64,000 nt of DNA from Sphingomonas glacialis (GCF_006439055.1 NZ_RCZC01000001.1:434001-498000); one strand, 5' to 3'. Counted from the stretch's first letter, positions 8,561-17,501 are shown. Made by a program: numbers and translations. The notes: generated by a model not told the origin, from the sequence alone.

Positions 8561-8755
8561 TCACGCAGCCGCCTGATAATCGGGAAGCGCAGCGAGGAAA
8601 CGGTTTAGTTCCTCTCGGAGAATAAGGGTGCGGCGACCCTGCTTCTTCGCGGCAAGATTGCCGTTTTTGAGCGCGATATAGATAGCGGAACGCGGCATCC
8701 GGGCGGCGGTAACAACCTCCGGGATGGTGAGTGCGATGGGCGATAGGTCGGCCAT
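8561..8755 (-). CDS. AlpA/excisionase-like HTH protein
   Basis: This 64-residue protein has a MerR-type winged HTH (helix-turn-helix_17): LTIPEVVTAARMPRSAIYIALKNG, then the wing LAAKKQGRRTLILREELNRFL. AlpA and excisionase proteins of this size sit beside tyrosine integrases and act as directionality factor or activator of integrase expression. GGAG precedes the ATG by 6 nt. It lies two genes from the integrase, which fits that role. No excision site was mapped. Confidence 0.8.
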   Translation of the reverse strand: MADLSPIALTIPEVVTAARMPRSAIYIALKNGNLAAKKQGRRTLILREELNRFLAALPDYQAAA

Positions 8756-8845
8756 AACTTCTCCTGTTTTGTCCCGTTGGATGAACTGGGACGCACAGGA
8801 TGGATCGACTTAGTGAGGGTAGTTAGCGACGCGCCCTAAAGTAAT

Positions 8846-9472
8846 TTAAACGATCGGCCGCTGCTTCTCCGCCTGAGCGCGGGACAATGGTGGCAACCTG
8901 ATACGCCCCAGCATCTCTACAGAAAGGCCGCGAGCCTCTTCCCCGGTCGAGGCCGTGCGTAGTGATGGTAGGATAGTTATCATTCTGTCTACAGTAGCGA
9001 TAACCCCAGGATATTCCCCGCTTTCTGCCTTGCTCACCCAGTTTTTCAACTCGCCCGGCCCGAAATCTCCCTTGGCACCGCGATAGCCCCGCGCGCGCAC
9101 TAAATCAGCGACTTTCGCTCGCGCCTGCTTCTCATCCAAGCCAACCTGCCGATGTAATTTGTAGCAAAGCACTGCAATCATCCGAAGCCGCTGATCAGCG
9201 TTTGCCGGGCTTGTTCGAGGCGCGGCCACTGGTCGCAACAGATCCGACTTATGATGATGCACGAGCAGATCAATCTCGTCCTTGATGTCCTCGAGCGGAC
9301 TGATCGCATCTCCGATGTCGGGTATCTTCTTTAGGAACACCCCCAGGCGCTGCACATAAAGCAGGTATCTCGATAGCCGCTCTTCGTGACTCTCCGCGAC
9401 ATCAATGCCTTCCTTTGCGTTGTCAGCGATCGAGCGCATATCGCGTGCCCAATCCTCCCACCGGAAGCTCAA
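8846..9472 (-). CDS. Hypothetical protein coupled to the integrase
   Basis: A 208-residue, mostly helical soluble protein with heptad-like segments at 20-75 and a lysine-rich central region (LDEKQARAKVADLVRARG). It starts with TTG at 9472, overlapping the integrase stop (TTGA), with GGAG 8 nt upstream. An ATG 11 codons downstream is a weaker alternative. No family was recognised. Coupling to the integrase suggests a role in integration, immunity or maintenance. Confidence 0.6.
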   Translation of the reverse strand: MSFRWEDWARDMRSIADNAKEGIDVAESHEERLSRYLLYVQRLGVFLKKIPDIGDAISPLEDIKDEIDLLVHHHKSDLLRPVAAPRTSPANADQRLRMIAVLCYKLHRQVGLDEKQARAKVADLVRARGYRGAKGDFGPGELKNWVSKAESGEYPGVIATVDRMITILPSLRTASTGEEARGLSVEMLGRIRLPPLSRAQAEKQRPIV

Positions 9473-10746
9473 GCTGACTTCTCCAGGGGAACGACGTTGG
9501 ATTTTTCCACAATGCCAAGCCCCGCAACAGCCGCCCGCACCGTTTCCGAAACGTAGCTCGGCGCAAGATGGGCGTAATGCTTCCGGGTGATCCGCTCGTC
9601 CTTATGGCCCAGCGCTTCGGCGATCACGGCCATAGGCACGCCGGCGCGGGCAAGGCGGGCGCCATAGCTGCGGCGAAGGTCGTGGAAGGTGGTCTTGTCG
9701 ATCTTCGCCCGATCGAAAGCGTCGTTCATGCGCCGGAGCTGGTCGGCTTGTTTCCACTGAGTGCCATCCGGCCGGCCAAACAGCAGGTCGCCCGGCCCCT
9801 TCCCTGCCACTGCGGTTTCGAGCATCTGAGCACCCTCGTCGTCCAGATATGCCGGGCGGGCAATCGCGTTTTTGGTTTCGACCAGATAGACCGTCCGCGA
9901 CTGCCGATCATAATCCTTGACCTTAGCGTGCCGCAGTTCGCCGTACCGCGCGCCAGTCAGCAGCGACGCGCGAACCATGGGCCGGAAGTCAGCCTCGCTA
10001 GCATTCACCAGGCGACGAGCCTCGTCGTCGGTAAGGAAACGCCGCTTCGGAACGTCGACCCCTCTGAAGGGCTTAACCTTGGCCCACGCCGCGATCGGCA
10101 ACCATTCGCGCGTCTCCGCTGCGAGGTTTAGCGCCGCCTTCAGCACTGTTAACAGCCGGTTGGCAGTGGAACGCCGCTTGCGCAGTGCTTCCTTCGTGTC
10201 GGCCGCATGAAGCTTCGGCTCCGCCCCCTTCTTTGTCCGCACCATCTTCGCCGAACTGGCGCGAGCATTGAACCAGTCACTGATTATAGTCTGCGTGAGG
10301 TTCGCCACTTCGAGGTGGCCGAGCACCGGCCTGATGATCTCAACGCGCGAGGTCATGTCGGTCGGGACCGCACCGGTTCGAGCCTTGAAGCTTTTCGAAT
10401 ATTCGTCGAGCGCGTCCGAGACGGTAAAGGGCCCAGCGGGCTTCACCCCGCCCCGCGCTTTGTCCTCAAACCAATCATGTGCCGCCTTCTGCGCCTGCGA
10501 CCAATCGAGCACCTTCTCGCCGTCGGCGTCGCGAACGTCATCGGCCTCGCCAATGCGCTCCTTTACATAGCCCTTGGCCGATCCCGGCAGCCGGTACCGC
10601 GCAACCCACTTGCCGCCTCGCGCGCCACGATAGTAGCCGATGTGGCAGCCTTCAGCGATCGGGCGCCAGTATATGTCGGGACTGACGGGAAGGCGCGCGC
10701 GCGCCGCGCGGTCCTGAAGACGCACATCCTTGACGGTCCTGCCCAC
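9469..10746 (-). CDS. int: Tyrosine site-specific recombinase (integrase)
   Basis: This phage-type tyrosine recombinase shows the full catalytic set: Arg in TGARYGEL, His-x-x-Arg in HDLRR, His in GHKDERIT and the nucleophile Tyr in KHYAHL. An N-terminal arm-binding region and a core-binding domain (SDALDEYSKSF ... LTVLKAALNLA) precede these. The GTG at 10746 (425 aa) is chosen because homologous proteins, as I recall them, begin near VKDVRL; the frame extends to a GTG at 10815. It lies about 150 bp from the tRNA-Glu 3' fragment, the expected position for an enzyme integrating at that tRNA gene. Confidence 0.93.
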   Translation of the reverse strand: MGRTVKDVRLQDRAARARLPVSPDIYWRPIAEGCHIGYYRGARGGKWVARYRLPGSAKGYVKERIGEADDVRDADGEKVLDWSQAQKAAHDWFEDKARGGVKPAGPFTVSDALDEYSKSFKARTGAVPTDMTSRVEIIRPVLGHLEVANLTQTIISDWFNARASSAKMVRTKKGAEPKLHAADTKEALRKRRSTANRLLTVLKAALNLAAETREWLPIAAWAKVKPFRGVDVPKRRFLTDDEARRLVNASEADFRPMVRASLLTGARYGELRHAKVKDYDRQSRTVYLVETKNAIARPAYLDDEGAQMLETAVAGKGPGDLLFGRPDGTQWKQADQLRRMNDAFDRAKIDKTTFHDLRRSYGARLARAGVPMAVIAEALGHKDERITRKHYAHLAPSYVSETVRAAVAGLGIVEKSNVVPLEKSA

Positions 10747-10769
10747 GTCGCTCGCCCCGATCCGGAAAG

Positions 10770-10789
10770 TTGGGTAATGCTTGGGTAAT
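10770..10789 (+). repeat. Tandem direct repeat TTGGGTAAT x2
   Basis: Copies lie at 10770-10778 and 10781-10789, 11 bp apart, just upstream of the chosen integrase start. They resemble the TTGGGCAGT pair at 3014-3032. Possible arm-type integrase sites or an operator; binding is not shown. Confidence 0.45.
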
Positions 10790-10894
10790 AAGCATACCGG
10801 GACTCGGCGGGACACACAAGGACAGCAAACGGCTGATTTCTGCCGATGTTCTCCGCCCGTATTTGTCCCGTTCCATCCCGGAACATCCGGTTTT

Positions 10895-10943
10895 ACGCCC
10901 TCTCACGGCGTAAGCACGAGTTCGATTCTCGTAGGGGTCACCA
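10895..10943 (+). other. attR: 3' fragment of tRNA-Glu(CTC)
   Basis: The sequence folds as the 3' part of a tRNA. There is an anticodon stem ACGCC/GGCGT with loop CTCTCAC (anticodon CTC, Glu) and a 4-nt variable loop. A T-arm ACGAG/CTCGT follows, with loop TTCGATT, then the acceptor 3' strand AGGGGTC, discriminator A and CCA. The matching 5' acceptor strand (GACCCCT) and D-arm are absent upstream. It is therefore not an intact tRNA but the partial copy left at the right end of an element integrated into the 3' end of tRNA-Glu. The intact gene would lie beyond the left edge of the window. Confidence 0.85.
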
Positions 10944-11359
10944 GCGACAAGCAGAAAATGGCTTGATTGCGCGGATTTTAACGACACCTCTGATCTTGTA
11001 CCCGCAATTCGTCCCGCATTTTCCGCAGGCTTTAGCGGGTCGTGACGGGTGCTAAAGGCATCGTTGGCCTCGATTCGCTCAAGCGACCAGCAGAGAACCA
11101 AGCTACCACACTCCCCTTCTTCGCCCGGTCGCGCACCGTAACCGCCGCGTCGGCAGATCGGATGATCAATAAGGGTGTTTCAGCGCCTGAACGTCAATAG
11201 ATGGTGGTGAGCGGCCCTGACGCAGAAGCGTCGACCCGGCGAAGGCCGCCCCCCCGTGTCGCGCCGCCCGCCAGGCCATCCAGAGGCCCCGGCTTCCGCC
11301 GGGGCGACGGCCGAGACGTTCCTGCATGGATGGGCCATACGGTGCTGGCATAATCGATC
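10944..11359. other. Intergenic region right of the element
   Basis: About 415 bp with no convincing gene on either strand. It contains a short hairpin, CCCCGGC-TTCC-GCCGGGG, at 11287-11304. Remaining open frames are short shadows. Confidence 0.5.
11287..11304. repeat. REP-like GC hairpin
   Basis: Perfect 7-bp stem CCCCGGC/GCCGGGG with a TTCC loop. A related CCGGCGAAGGCCGG occurs at 63811-63824. Such elements appear commonly between genes in sphingomonad genomes, from memory. Confidence 0.4.
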
Positions 11360-11596
11360 GTGTCGCTCGACGCGGCCTCGCTGAGCGATCATATTGGGCT
11401 TCCCAAGGCCATGGTCGCCGCCGCCTGTGTCGATCTGAAGCCGCTCCGCATGCCGGTGGCTCAGCTTCGGCGCGTGGCGTTCGGTCGCTCTTCCGAGCGC
11501 CTGGCCCGTGAGGCCGACCAGTGGGCGTTCGAGCTCGAAGGAGCCGAGGCCGAGCGACCGCCACGGTTACACCGACCGTCGCCCCGCGTGCGTTAA
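11360..11596 (+). pseudogene. IS66-family transposase (TnpC) N-terminal remnant
   Basis: The 78-codon frame contains VAQLRRVAFGRSSERLAREADQ and ELEGAEAE, which match the conserved N-terminal coiled-coil/HTH pattern of IS66 TnpC (LxxLRRxxFGRSSEKL, then a Leu/Glu-rich helix). The rest of the ~500-residue transposase is missing; the frame ends next to the convergent membrane-protein gene. No terminal inverted repeats were found, so this is a decayed fragment. Confidence 0.65.
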
Positions 11597-13257
11597 CAAC
11601 CGGTGGCGCGCGGGGCCGGCACCCGAATGACTCGCCACGGCGCTATCGGCGATGTCGCGCGACCGAAAGCGACGAGCTCCCGCTGGGTGCGCTTATTGAG
11701 TTCGTTCGTAAGGTACGCGACATGCGTCGCCCCCCACCGATGCGCGATCGTCAGGCGCCGACAGGTAGACGTGCCGGGCGCAAAGAAGCGGCGATAGTCG
11801 GCCTGCCGCGCTGCATCCGACGGGCTCAGCGGCATCGGGCGCGGGAGCGCCACGACATATAGGCCGTGCGAGGGCATCACCAGCGCCGCGCTTTCCCAAC
11901 CAAGAATGCGGGCGGAAGGCGGCAGGGTCGCGACGACCGTGCTCGTATCGGCCTCGACCTGATGGACGGGGTAGCGATCGGTGCTGGCCCAAGGGTTGGT
12001 GAGCTGCTGGAGCGCCATCGCGGTCTGCCAAAGGATCATCAGCGCCGCACCCAGCGCCGCGCCACGCCAGGCTCGCGGCGTGAGCAGGTCCATCCCGCGT
12101 GGTGGCCGACCGGCGATCGCCTCCAGCACGGCCTTCACCAAGAGGAGGTGCAGCATCAGAAACACATAAGCGAGCAGGCGGTGCGACACCGAGATGTCGG
12201 CGATCCCGCCAATGACATAGGCCGCAAACGTGAGCGCGAGCGCGATCAGCGGCATCCGCACGCTGCGGTTGCGCGCCAGGCCGGGCAGGCCCAGCAGGAC
12301 GAACAGCGTCGGCCCCGCCATCGCGATGACAAACATCGGATCGTAGAAAAACCGGAAATTGTTGAAGGTCGCCTGTCCGCGCGCAAGCCCGGCGCTGGCA
12401 AGCGACAGCGGATTGAAATAGGGCCAGAAACTCGTCGCGGCGATCGCGAGGACGATGACCATGGCGGCGCCGAAGCGGCGCGAGTGTGCGACGCCGGGTT
12501 CCAGCACGACGAACCCAAGTCCGCCAGCGACCAGGAACGCCGCGTTGAGCGGGTGCGTGATAACGCTACACGCGACGATGGCGAAGAGGCTCACAAGATG
12601 AGGAACGGCGCGCCCATCACCACGTAGCAGCCGCAATACGCTGGCCCAGGCGACAAAGGTCAGTGCGAATACCAGCTCGGCCGGATAATAGTTGCCGTGC
12701 AGCTGTGAGCGAAAGGCATAAAAGCCCGTCCAGATCAGCGGCAGCGGCCCCCACGCGCAAAGCAGCGTAGCCAGGAGCACAGCGGGTGCCCAAGGGTTCC
12801 GATAGAATACGCGGCCGAAACTGTGGACTCCGCCGATGAACACCAGCGACACTGCCATCGCCCCCAACGCCAGCGCGGTGTCGCTACCGATCTGTCCGAG
12901 CTGGGCAATATATCCCAGGGCCGACGACCAGGGCGTGTACTGCCGCGACGACGCCTGTTCGCCGTAAATGGGGTCGAGCGGATGAAGGCCATGCCGGGCG
13001 ATCTCGTTGACGATCGCGCGATGCTCCCAATAGTCGGCGAAATAGAGCAGCGTCGTGGGGCGGACGACGAAGAAGGCAAAGGCGCAGAGCAGTAGATAGA
13101 CCGCCGCGCCCAGCGCGAAGACGACGTCCGGCGTCGCACTGCGGCGGATGCGCTGGCGGAGCCGTACACCCCCCTCTCGCCTCGGGGTGGGGAACGATTG
13201 ATCGCGAAGCAGCGAATCGCAGCGAAGCGCGGTGACGTGCGTGTCGATATCGGTCAT
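11593..13257 (-). CDS. Polytopic membrane protein, GT-C-like
   Basis: A 554-residue protein with about ten hydrophobic segments. The first, at ~45-65, is followed by a loop with an acidic residue (FADYWEHR, Asp75) and HPLDPIYGEQ, and the C-terminal ~90 residues are soluble. This resembles GT-C glycosyltransferases, which use polyprenyl-phosphate sugars and carry a catalytic acidic residue in the first extracytoplasmic loop; family membership is an inference. The start overlaps the upstream GT39-like gene by ATGA. It is the last gene of a four-gene coupled operon with the flavoprotein and epimerase and probably transfers or modifies a surface or lipid-linked sugar. Confidence 0.7.
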   Translation of the reverse strand: MTDIDTHVTALRCDSLLRDQSFPTPRREGGVRLRQRIRRSATPDVVFALGAAVYLLLCAFAFFVVRPTTLLYFADYWEHRAIVNEIARHGLHPLDPIYGEQASSRQYTPWSSALGYIAQLGQIGSDTALALGAMAVSLVFIGGVHSFGRVFYRNPWAPAVLLATLLCAWGPLPLIWTGFYAFRSQLHGNYYPAELVFALTFVAWASVLRLLRGDGRAVPHLVSLFAIVACSVITHPLNAAFLVAGGLGFVVLEPGVAHSRRFGAAMVIVLAIAATSFWPYFNPLSLASAGLARGQATFNNFRFFYDPMFVIAMAGPTLFVLLGLPGLARNRSVRMPLIALALTFAAYVIGGIADISVSHRLLAYVFLMLHLLLVKAVLEAIAGRPPRGMDLLTPRAWRGAALGAALMILWQTAMALQQLTNPWASTDRYPVHQVEADTSTVVATLPPSARILGWESAALVMPSHGLYVVALPRPMPLSPSDAARQADYRRFFAPGTSTCRRLTIAHRWGATHVAYLTNELNKRTQRELVAFGRATSPIAPWRVIRVPAPRATGC

Positions 13258-14819
13258 CGTCTTTCCACAGGCGGAGTGTGGCAGGGCCGCGCGCGCACCA
13301 GCGTGAGCGAGGCGCGGCCGCGCGGAGGTGGGGTGAAATCGGCGCGTCCGGCTAGCCAGTCGGGAAGCGTGTCGGCGCCCCCATCGGGGGGCTGGGCGAA
13401 GAGATAGAAGGCCGGCGTCGAACACACGAATGCGTCGGCATTTTCGACGCTCAGCATCGGGTCGATCGCTTTCCAGCGCAGCACCTGGTTGCGGTTGGTT
13501 GGATCGCCAGGTGGGATGTTCGGGGTGTCGAGAAATACCAGCCGCGCGCCGGGGACGTTGTGGCGGAGTTCGAAAAAGCGCAAGCCGCTTCCAGTCACGA
13601 TCGGCAGCGTGGCGGGAGCGGCCTTCATCACGGCGATGGCGTCGAGCCGATCGGTCTTGGCGATCTCGCCGCCGTTGCGCCATGCGCTGCCCAGGATCAG
13701 CAGCGCCAGGAGCAGCACCGAGGCGGGCGCGGCGCGCGCGCCAAGTTGGTGTGCGAGCGCTGCGAACAGCAAGCCGATGCCGATCCCGCCCGCCAGCGCA
13801 TAGCGGTCGGAATAGCTGTGGCTGACGAACATCGCGAAAATGAAGACCCCGATCGGCAGCAGGGCAATGACGAGGGCGGTGGTGCGGAGCGAACTGACGT
13901 TTCGCCGCACCGCGATCGACACGACAAGCAGCCCGACAAGCGGCAAGATCAGCCAGCCAAGCAGAATGGCATAGGTCCGCACTATCGCGATCCCCTCCGG
14001 CTTGGCGTAGTAATCCGGCGCGAAGACATCGCTGCCGCTATAGGCGCGCGCGGCGAGGAGGATCGGCAGCCAGAGGAGGATCGAGCTTCCCGCGAGACCA
14101 ATCGCCGCCAAGGTGCGCCATGATAAGGCGCGGCGTTCGTCGCGGGCCCGCGCCGCCTCGAGCGCTCCCAGGCCTGCCGCGAGCACGAGCGCGTAGAAAT
14201 GAAGCCCGATGGCGAGCGTCAGCAGCAGGGTCATTGCGGTCAACCGGCGATTACTCGCGCGCCCGGGCCGGTCGTACACCGCGAGCGCGCAAGCAAAGGC
14301 GGCGGTCACCAGCGCATAGGGCCGAAGCTGCACCGCCCAGCCGAATAGGCCGCTGGCAAGCACGACTCCGGCAGCCAGCGCCGCGGGGGCAAGGCCGGCG
14401 TGTCGTCGTGCGATCGCCCCCGTCGCCAGCGCCGCGACGTAGATCGCGACGATCGATGGAAGGCGCAGACCCAGCGCGCTGGTGATTCCGGCCCGAGACA
14501 GGACGTGGATCAGCCAGTCGTACAGCGGCGGCGTGAACTCCGCGCCGCGGCACAGTGCTGACCAGATCGCCGCTGCGTCGGGCAGACGCGCCGTCCACAA
14601 CGTCAGGACCTCGTCCATCCAGAATGGCGCATGCGCGGCAAGCGTCGCTGCCTCTACGAAGTAGATGGCGGTGAGCGCGGCGAACAGCAGGACCGCAGCG
14701 CGGTCCAGACGCGCCAGCCGCCCGCTGGTATGCGGTATGATCGCGGCTTCAGCCGGCACGCGCGACGCCGGGCGTTGCCGCGAACCGACGCGCCAGTGCG
14801 CGGCCGAGCCGGTCGGCAT
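13254..14819 (-). CDS. GT39-like (GT-C) membrane glycosyltransferase
   Basis: This 521-residue membrane protein has about ten TM segments and FWMDE (Asp69-Glu70) in the first extracytoplasmic loop. That is the conserved acidic motif of GT39/ArnT/PMT-type transferases, which use polyprenyl-phosphate-linked sugars. A soluble C-terminal domain starts near residue 400. The ATG at 14819 overlaps the upstream GMC gene by 71 nt; a GTG at 14759 would reduce this but has no clear ribosome site. A divergent GT2 at 17730 resembles polyprenyl-phosphate sugar synthases and could supply its donor. Confidence 0.78.
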   Translation of the reverse strand: MPTGSAAHWRVGSRQRPASRVPAEAAIIPHTSGRLARLDRAAVLLFAALTAIYFVEAATLAAHAPFWMDEVLTLWTARLPDAAAIWSALCRGAEFTPPLYDWLIHVLSRAGITSALGLRLPSIVAIYVAALATGAIARRHAGLAPAALAAGVVLASGLFGWAVQLRPYALVTAAFACALAVYDRPGRASNRRLTAMTLLLTLAIGLHFYALVLAAGLGALEAARARDERRALSWRTLAAIGLAGSSILLWLPILLAARAYSGSDVFAPDYYAKPEGIAIVRTYAILLGWLILPLVGLLVVSIAVRRNVSSLRTTALVIALLPIGVFIFAMFVSHSYSDRYALAGGIGIGLLFAALAHQLGARAAPASVLLLALLILGSAWRNGGEIAKTDRLDAIAVMKAAPATLPIVTGSGLRFFELRHNVPGARLVFLDTPNIPPGDPTNRNQVLRWKAIDPMLSVENADAFVCSTPAFYLFAQPPDGGADTLPDWLAGRADFTPPPRGRASLTLVRARPCHTPPVERR

Positions 14820-16335
14820 TCGCCATGATCGTCAGCGTCGGATGCCGTCCCGACAAAACGGGCAGCGCCGCGCCATCGGCAATGAATATTCCGGGCGCGC
14901 CGTTCAACTCGCCGATCGCGCTCGTTCCGGCTCGGCTGGTCGCCCCCATCGGGAGCGTTCCGGCCGGATGCGCGTCGGCGCCGGGCATCAAGGTCTGGCG
15001 CGATCCGGGAATGGCCCAGGCGCCCCGTCCGCGCGCCACACGGGCAAGCGCGCTGAAACTCTGCGAGAGCAGATGTTCGGCTTCGCGCGACTGTCGGCCT
15101 GTGATCCGAATACGGCCGGCGGCACCATCCTCATCGACCTGGATGCTGTTGTCGCTAAATCGCCCAGGCAAATAGGTCGTGGCAAGGACAAGCGCCGGTG
15201 CGAGGGCACGCGCGGCCTTGAGCGCGAAGGGGCGCGTGAACGGCATCCGGTCAGCAACCGGCGCGAGCGGCAAGGTGTCGGCGCCGTAGAAGACGCCCGC
15301 GGCTTCGATGCCGGGCGATAGCGCAAGCGTGTAGAAGAGCTGGCCCAGACCGAACGCGCGATCGGGCAACGCTCGGCCAACGAGATCGGGGACGAGAAAC
15401 GCGATGCCGCCAACCGGGTTGCTTTCCAGCCGGACCGGCACGCCGGTAAGCCCGATCCGGCGAAGCGCGAGGCTGGTTGTCATCAGCGTCCCCGCCGCCA
15501 CGATCGCGACAGGCGAACGGAAATGAACGGATTCGGTGCCGATCCGTGCCTCGACGATCTGCCCGCTGGGGTCGGCTGCCAATCGCTGAACAGCGACGCC
15601 GGCGCGATAGCGGAAATTGCGAAAACGGCGCAGCGCCGGCAGTTCGAGCGCGCTGTGGTAAATGCTGCCACGGCTGCACCCATGAAGGCACAGTCCGCAG
15701 GCGGTGCAGCCGAGCCGATCGTCGCGCGGTTCCGCCAATACGGCGTTCGGCGCGGTGATGAGGCGGAAGCCCGGTGATGGGGTGCGCCGCCCGTGCCGCC
15801 GGGCAAGCCGACCGACCGACGGCGCCAAGGATGCCAGATCGGCATCCGTAATGTCCTTGCCGCCACTAACGCCGATCCGCTGTGCGACACTTTCATATCC
15901 TGCGACAAGCGCGGCGGCATCGCCGGGGAAGCAGGCGAGATCGCTCTGATCGTAGCGTGCGGCGAGAGCTCCCCAAATCCGCGACAGGCCGCCTGCTGCA
16001 TGGGATCCCAGCGCCATATAATTCTCGGTTTCGACGCCCGCTCGATCGGCAAAGCCGTGCACCGTTGCGCGTGCCAGCGCCGTCGCCAATTTCGGGGATA
16101 CGCCGCCATCGGCGAGTGGGCCGGCGGCGCCGAGCTCGGTGCGCCAGCGCGCGGGATCTGCCCGAAAGTCGGCAAGCGTCTCATGCGTGGGGAGGTCTGG
16201 TAGCGGCGAATCGGATGCGTCCAGCATCAACACCCGCACTCCGGCGTTGACGAGCGGCCAAGCAGCGCTGACGCCGGCAGGGCCGCTGCCGATGATGATG
16301 ACGTCAGCCTCTCCGGCGAACTCGCTCATCGCCAT
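14749..16335 (-). CDS. GMC-type FAD oxidoreductase with embedded CX2CX2CX3C motif
   Basis: A 528-residue GMC-fold flavoprotein. The N-terminal dinucleotide motif is GSGPAG (16-21). The C-terminal signature is HPAGTLPMG, followed by GIFIADGAALP and GRHPTLTIMANADRLG. Unusually, Cys210, Cys213, Cys216 and Cys220 form CTACGLCLHGC, the spacing of a [4Fe-4S] ligand set; related iron-sulfur motifs are known in some membrane-associated GMC dehydrogenases. There is no signal peptide, so it is probably cytoplasmic. It is coupled to the epimerase gene (starts at 16335 or 16329 overlap its stop) and may oxidise a hydroxyl of a sugar or lipid-linked sugar; the substrate is unknown. Confidence 0.85.
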   Translation of the reverse strand: MAMSEFAGEADVIIIGSGPAGVSAAWPLVNAGVRVLMLDASDSPLPDLPTHETLADFRADPARWRTELGAAGPLADGGVSPKLATALARATVHGFADRAGVETENYMALGSHAAGGLSRIWGALAARYDQSDLACFPGDAAALVAGYESVAQRIGVSGGKDITDADLASLAPSVGRLARRHGRRTPSPGFRLITAPNAVLAEPRDDRLGCTACGLCLHGCSRGSIYHSALELPALRRFRNFRYRAGVAVQRLAADPSGQIVEARIGTESVHFRSPVAIVAAGTLMTTSLALRRIGLTGVPVRLESNPVGGIAFLVPDLVGRALPDRAFGLGQLFYTLALSPGIEAAGVFYGADTLPLAPVADRMPFTRPFALKAARALAPALVLATTYLPGRFSDNSIQVDEDGAAGRIRITGRQSREAEHLLSQSFSALARVARGRGAWAIPGSRQTLMPGADAHPAGTLPMGATSRAGTSAIGELNGAPGIFIADGAALPVLSGRHPTLTIMANADRLGRALARRFAATPGVARAG

Positions 16336-17501
16336 GCGCTAACGAGCAGGCGCGTGGGAAGGACGATGAGTTCCACCATCGCTTGCAGCGCAAGGTCGAG
16401 CAATCGACGTGGGCGCGATCCCCGGCTGAGCATCGTTTCGCCTGGCGCGCTCGCCTCGGCGATCCGTGCAGCGATCCGCAGCCGTTTGGCGAGGGGGGCG
16501 GTCGCATTCAGCGGCTCGCGACACCGCAGTCCCCAATGTGGGCGGGCAATCGCCCCCTCGGGGAGCGCTCGGGCATAGCGCCGCATCAGGGCGGGCGTCG
16601 GCGCGATGCCGACGTATCGCAAGAACATGCGGGCTTCGCTCAGCAGCGCACGGCGCCCGGCGGGCTCGCGTGGCAGGCGGAGCGACATCGGCGCCACGTC
16701 CACCCCCAGCCGAACGAGATCCAGCGCGCTGTCGATGGGTTCGGTCCCGGCGAGCCCGAGAACACGCTCCTTGTCGACCGTCGGCACGAACGGGATGCGT
16801 TCGCTCACCGCACATGCCAGCAGCGCCAGCCGCAATGGCACGGGCAGCATCGGCAAGCGTTTGCCGCCATAAGCGAGCGCCAACGCTTTCAACACGTCCC
16901 CGAAGGCAATCGGTTCGCTTCCAGCCAACGCCACCACACCCCTCGCGCGGCCATCGGCAGCGCTGAGCACGCCGCGCACCACCTCGTCGATATGGATCGG
17001 CTGCACCATGCGGCCGGGCTCGATCATCGGCAGAACGGGCAGCTGCGCGAGACGGCAGAGCAACCCGTACATCGCTTTACGCGGTCCCCCGTAGACGAGG
17101 CCAACGCGCAACGATGTCGCGTCGGGGATACTTTGTTCGATCGCCCATTTCATTCGGCCATAGCGGTTCAGCGCGTTCTGCCGCGCCGACTGGGATGAAA
17201 TGAAAACGCACGTCGTTATCCCGACATCACACGCGCCGTCGAACAAGGCCTGTGACCCGGTGACGTTGCCCTGCTCGCCCGCCTGCCAGTCATGCGCGAG
17301 ATGGACGAGCGCCGTGCCATCGGAAACCGTAAGCCCCGAAGGAAACGGGTCGCCAAGGGCCCATCGCACATGATCGGTCCCCGCCGGACCAGCCTTGCGC
17401 CCGAGCAAGGTGACGGAGCGTCCCTCCAGAAGCGCGCGCTCGACAAGCCGTGCGCCGATATAGCCGCCGCCCCCGGTAACGATCAAATGATGTGCGCGCA
17501 C
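16326..17501 (-). CDS. NAD-dependent epimerase/dehydratase (extended SDR)
   Basis: This 391-residue protein begins with a Rossmann motif GGGGYIG at the N-terminus. It has the catalytic SDR residues Ser in FISSQSA and Tyr-x3-Lys in RYGRMKW. The GTG at 17501 is selected because AGGGGGG lies 6 nt upstream. The C-terminal ~120 residues are longer than typical epimerases and Arg-rich. It opens the operon epimerase - GMC oxidase - two GT-C-like proteins. Together with the flavoprotein it could carry out oxidation followed by reduction (net epimerisation) of a sugar; this is inference from the pairing. Confidence 0.8.
   Translation of the reverse strand: MRAHHLIVTGGGGYIGARLVERALLEGRSVTLLGRKAGPAGTDHVRWALGDPFPSGLTVSDGTALVHLAHDWQAGEQGNVTGSQALFDGACDVGITTCVFISSQSARQNALNRYGRMKWAIEQSIPDATSLRVGLVYGGPRKAMYGLLCRLAQLPVLPMIEPGRMVQPIHIDEVVRGVLSAADGRARGVVALAGSEPIAFGDVLKALALAYGGKRLPMLPVPLRLALLACAVSERIPFVPTVDKERVLGLAGTEPIDSALDLVRLGVDVAPMSLRLPREPAGRRALLSEARMFLRYVGIAPTPALMRRYARALPEGAIARPHWGLRCREPLNATAPLAKRLRIAARIAEASAPGETMLSRGSRPRRLLDLALQAMVELIVLPTRLLVSAWR

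Noticed and set aside
10860..10943. A complete tRNA gene
   Set aside because: The 5' acceptor strand and D-arm needed to pair with AGGGGTC are absent, so only a 3' fragment is present.
1..10943. Complete prophage structural module
   Set aside because: No capsid, portal, tail or terminase gene is recognisable in this part; such genes, if any, lie to the left of the window.
10652..11101. A minus-strand open frame containing ENRTRAYAVRGRK across the tRNA-like sequence
   Set aside because: This string is the usual artefact of translating across a tRNA 3' end; the real features are the integrase start region and the tRNA-Glu fragment.
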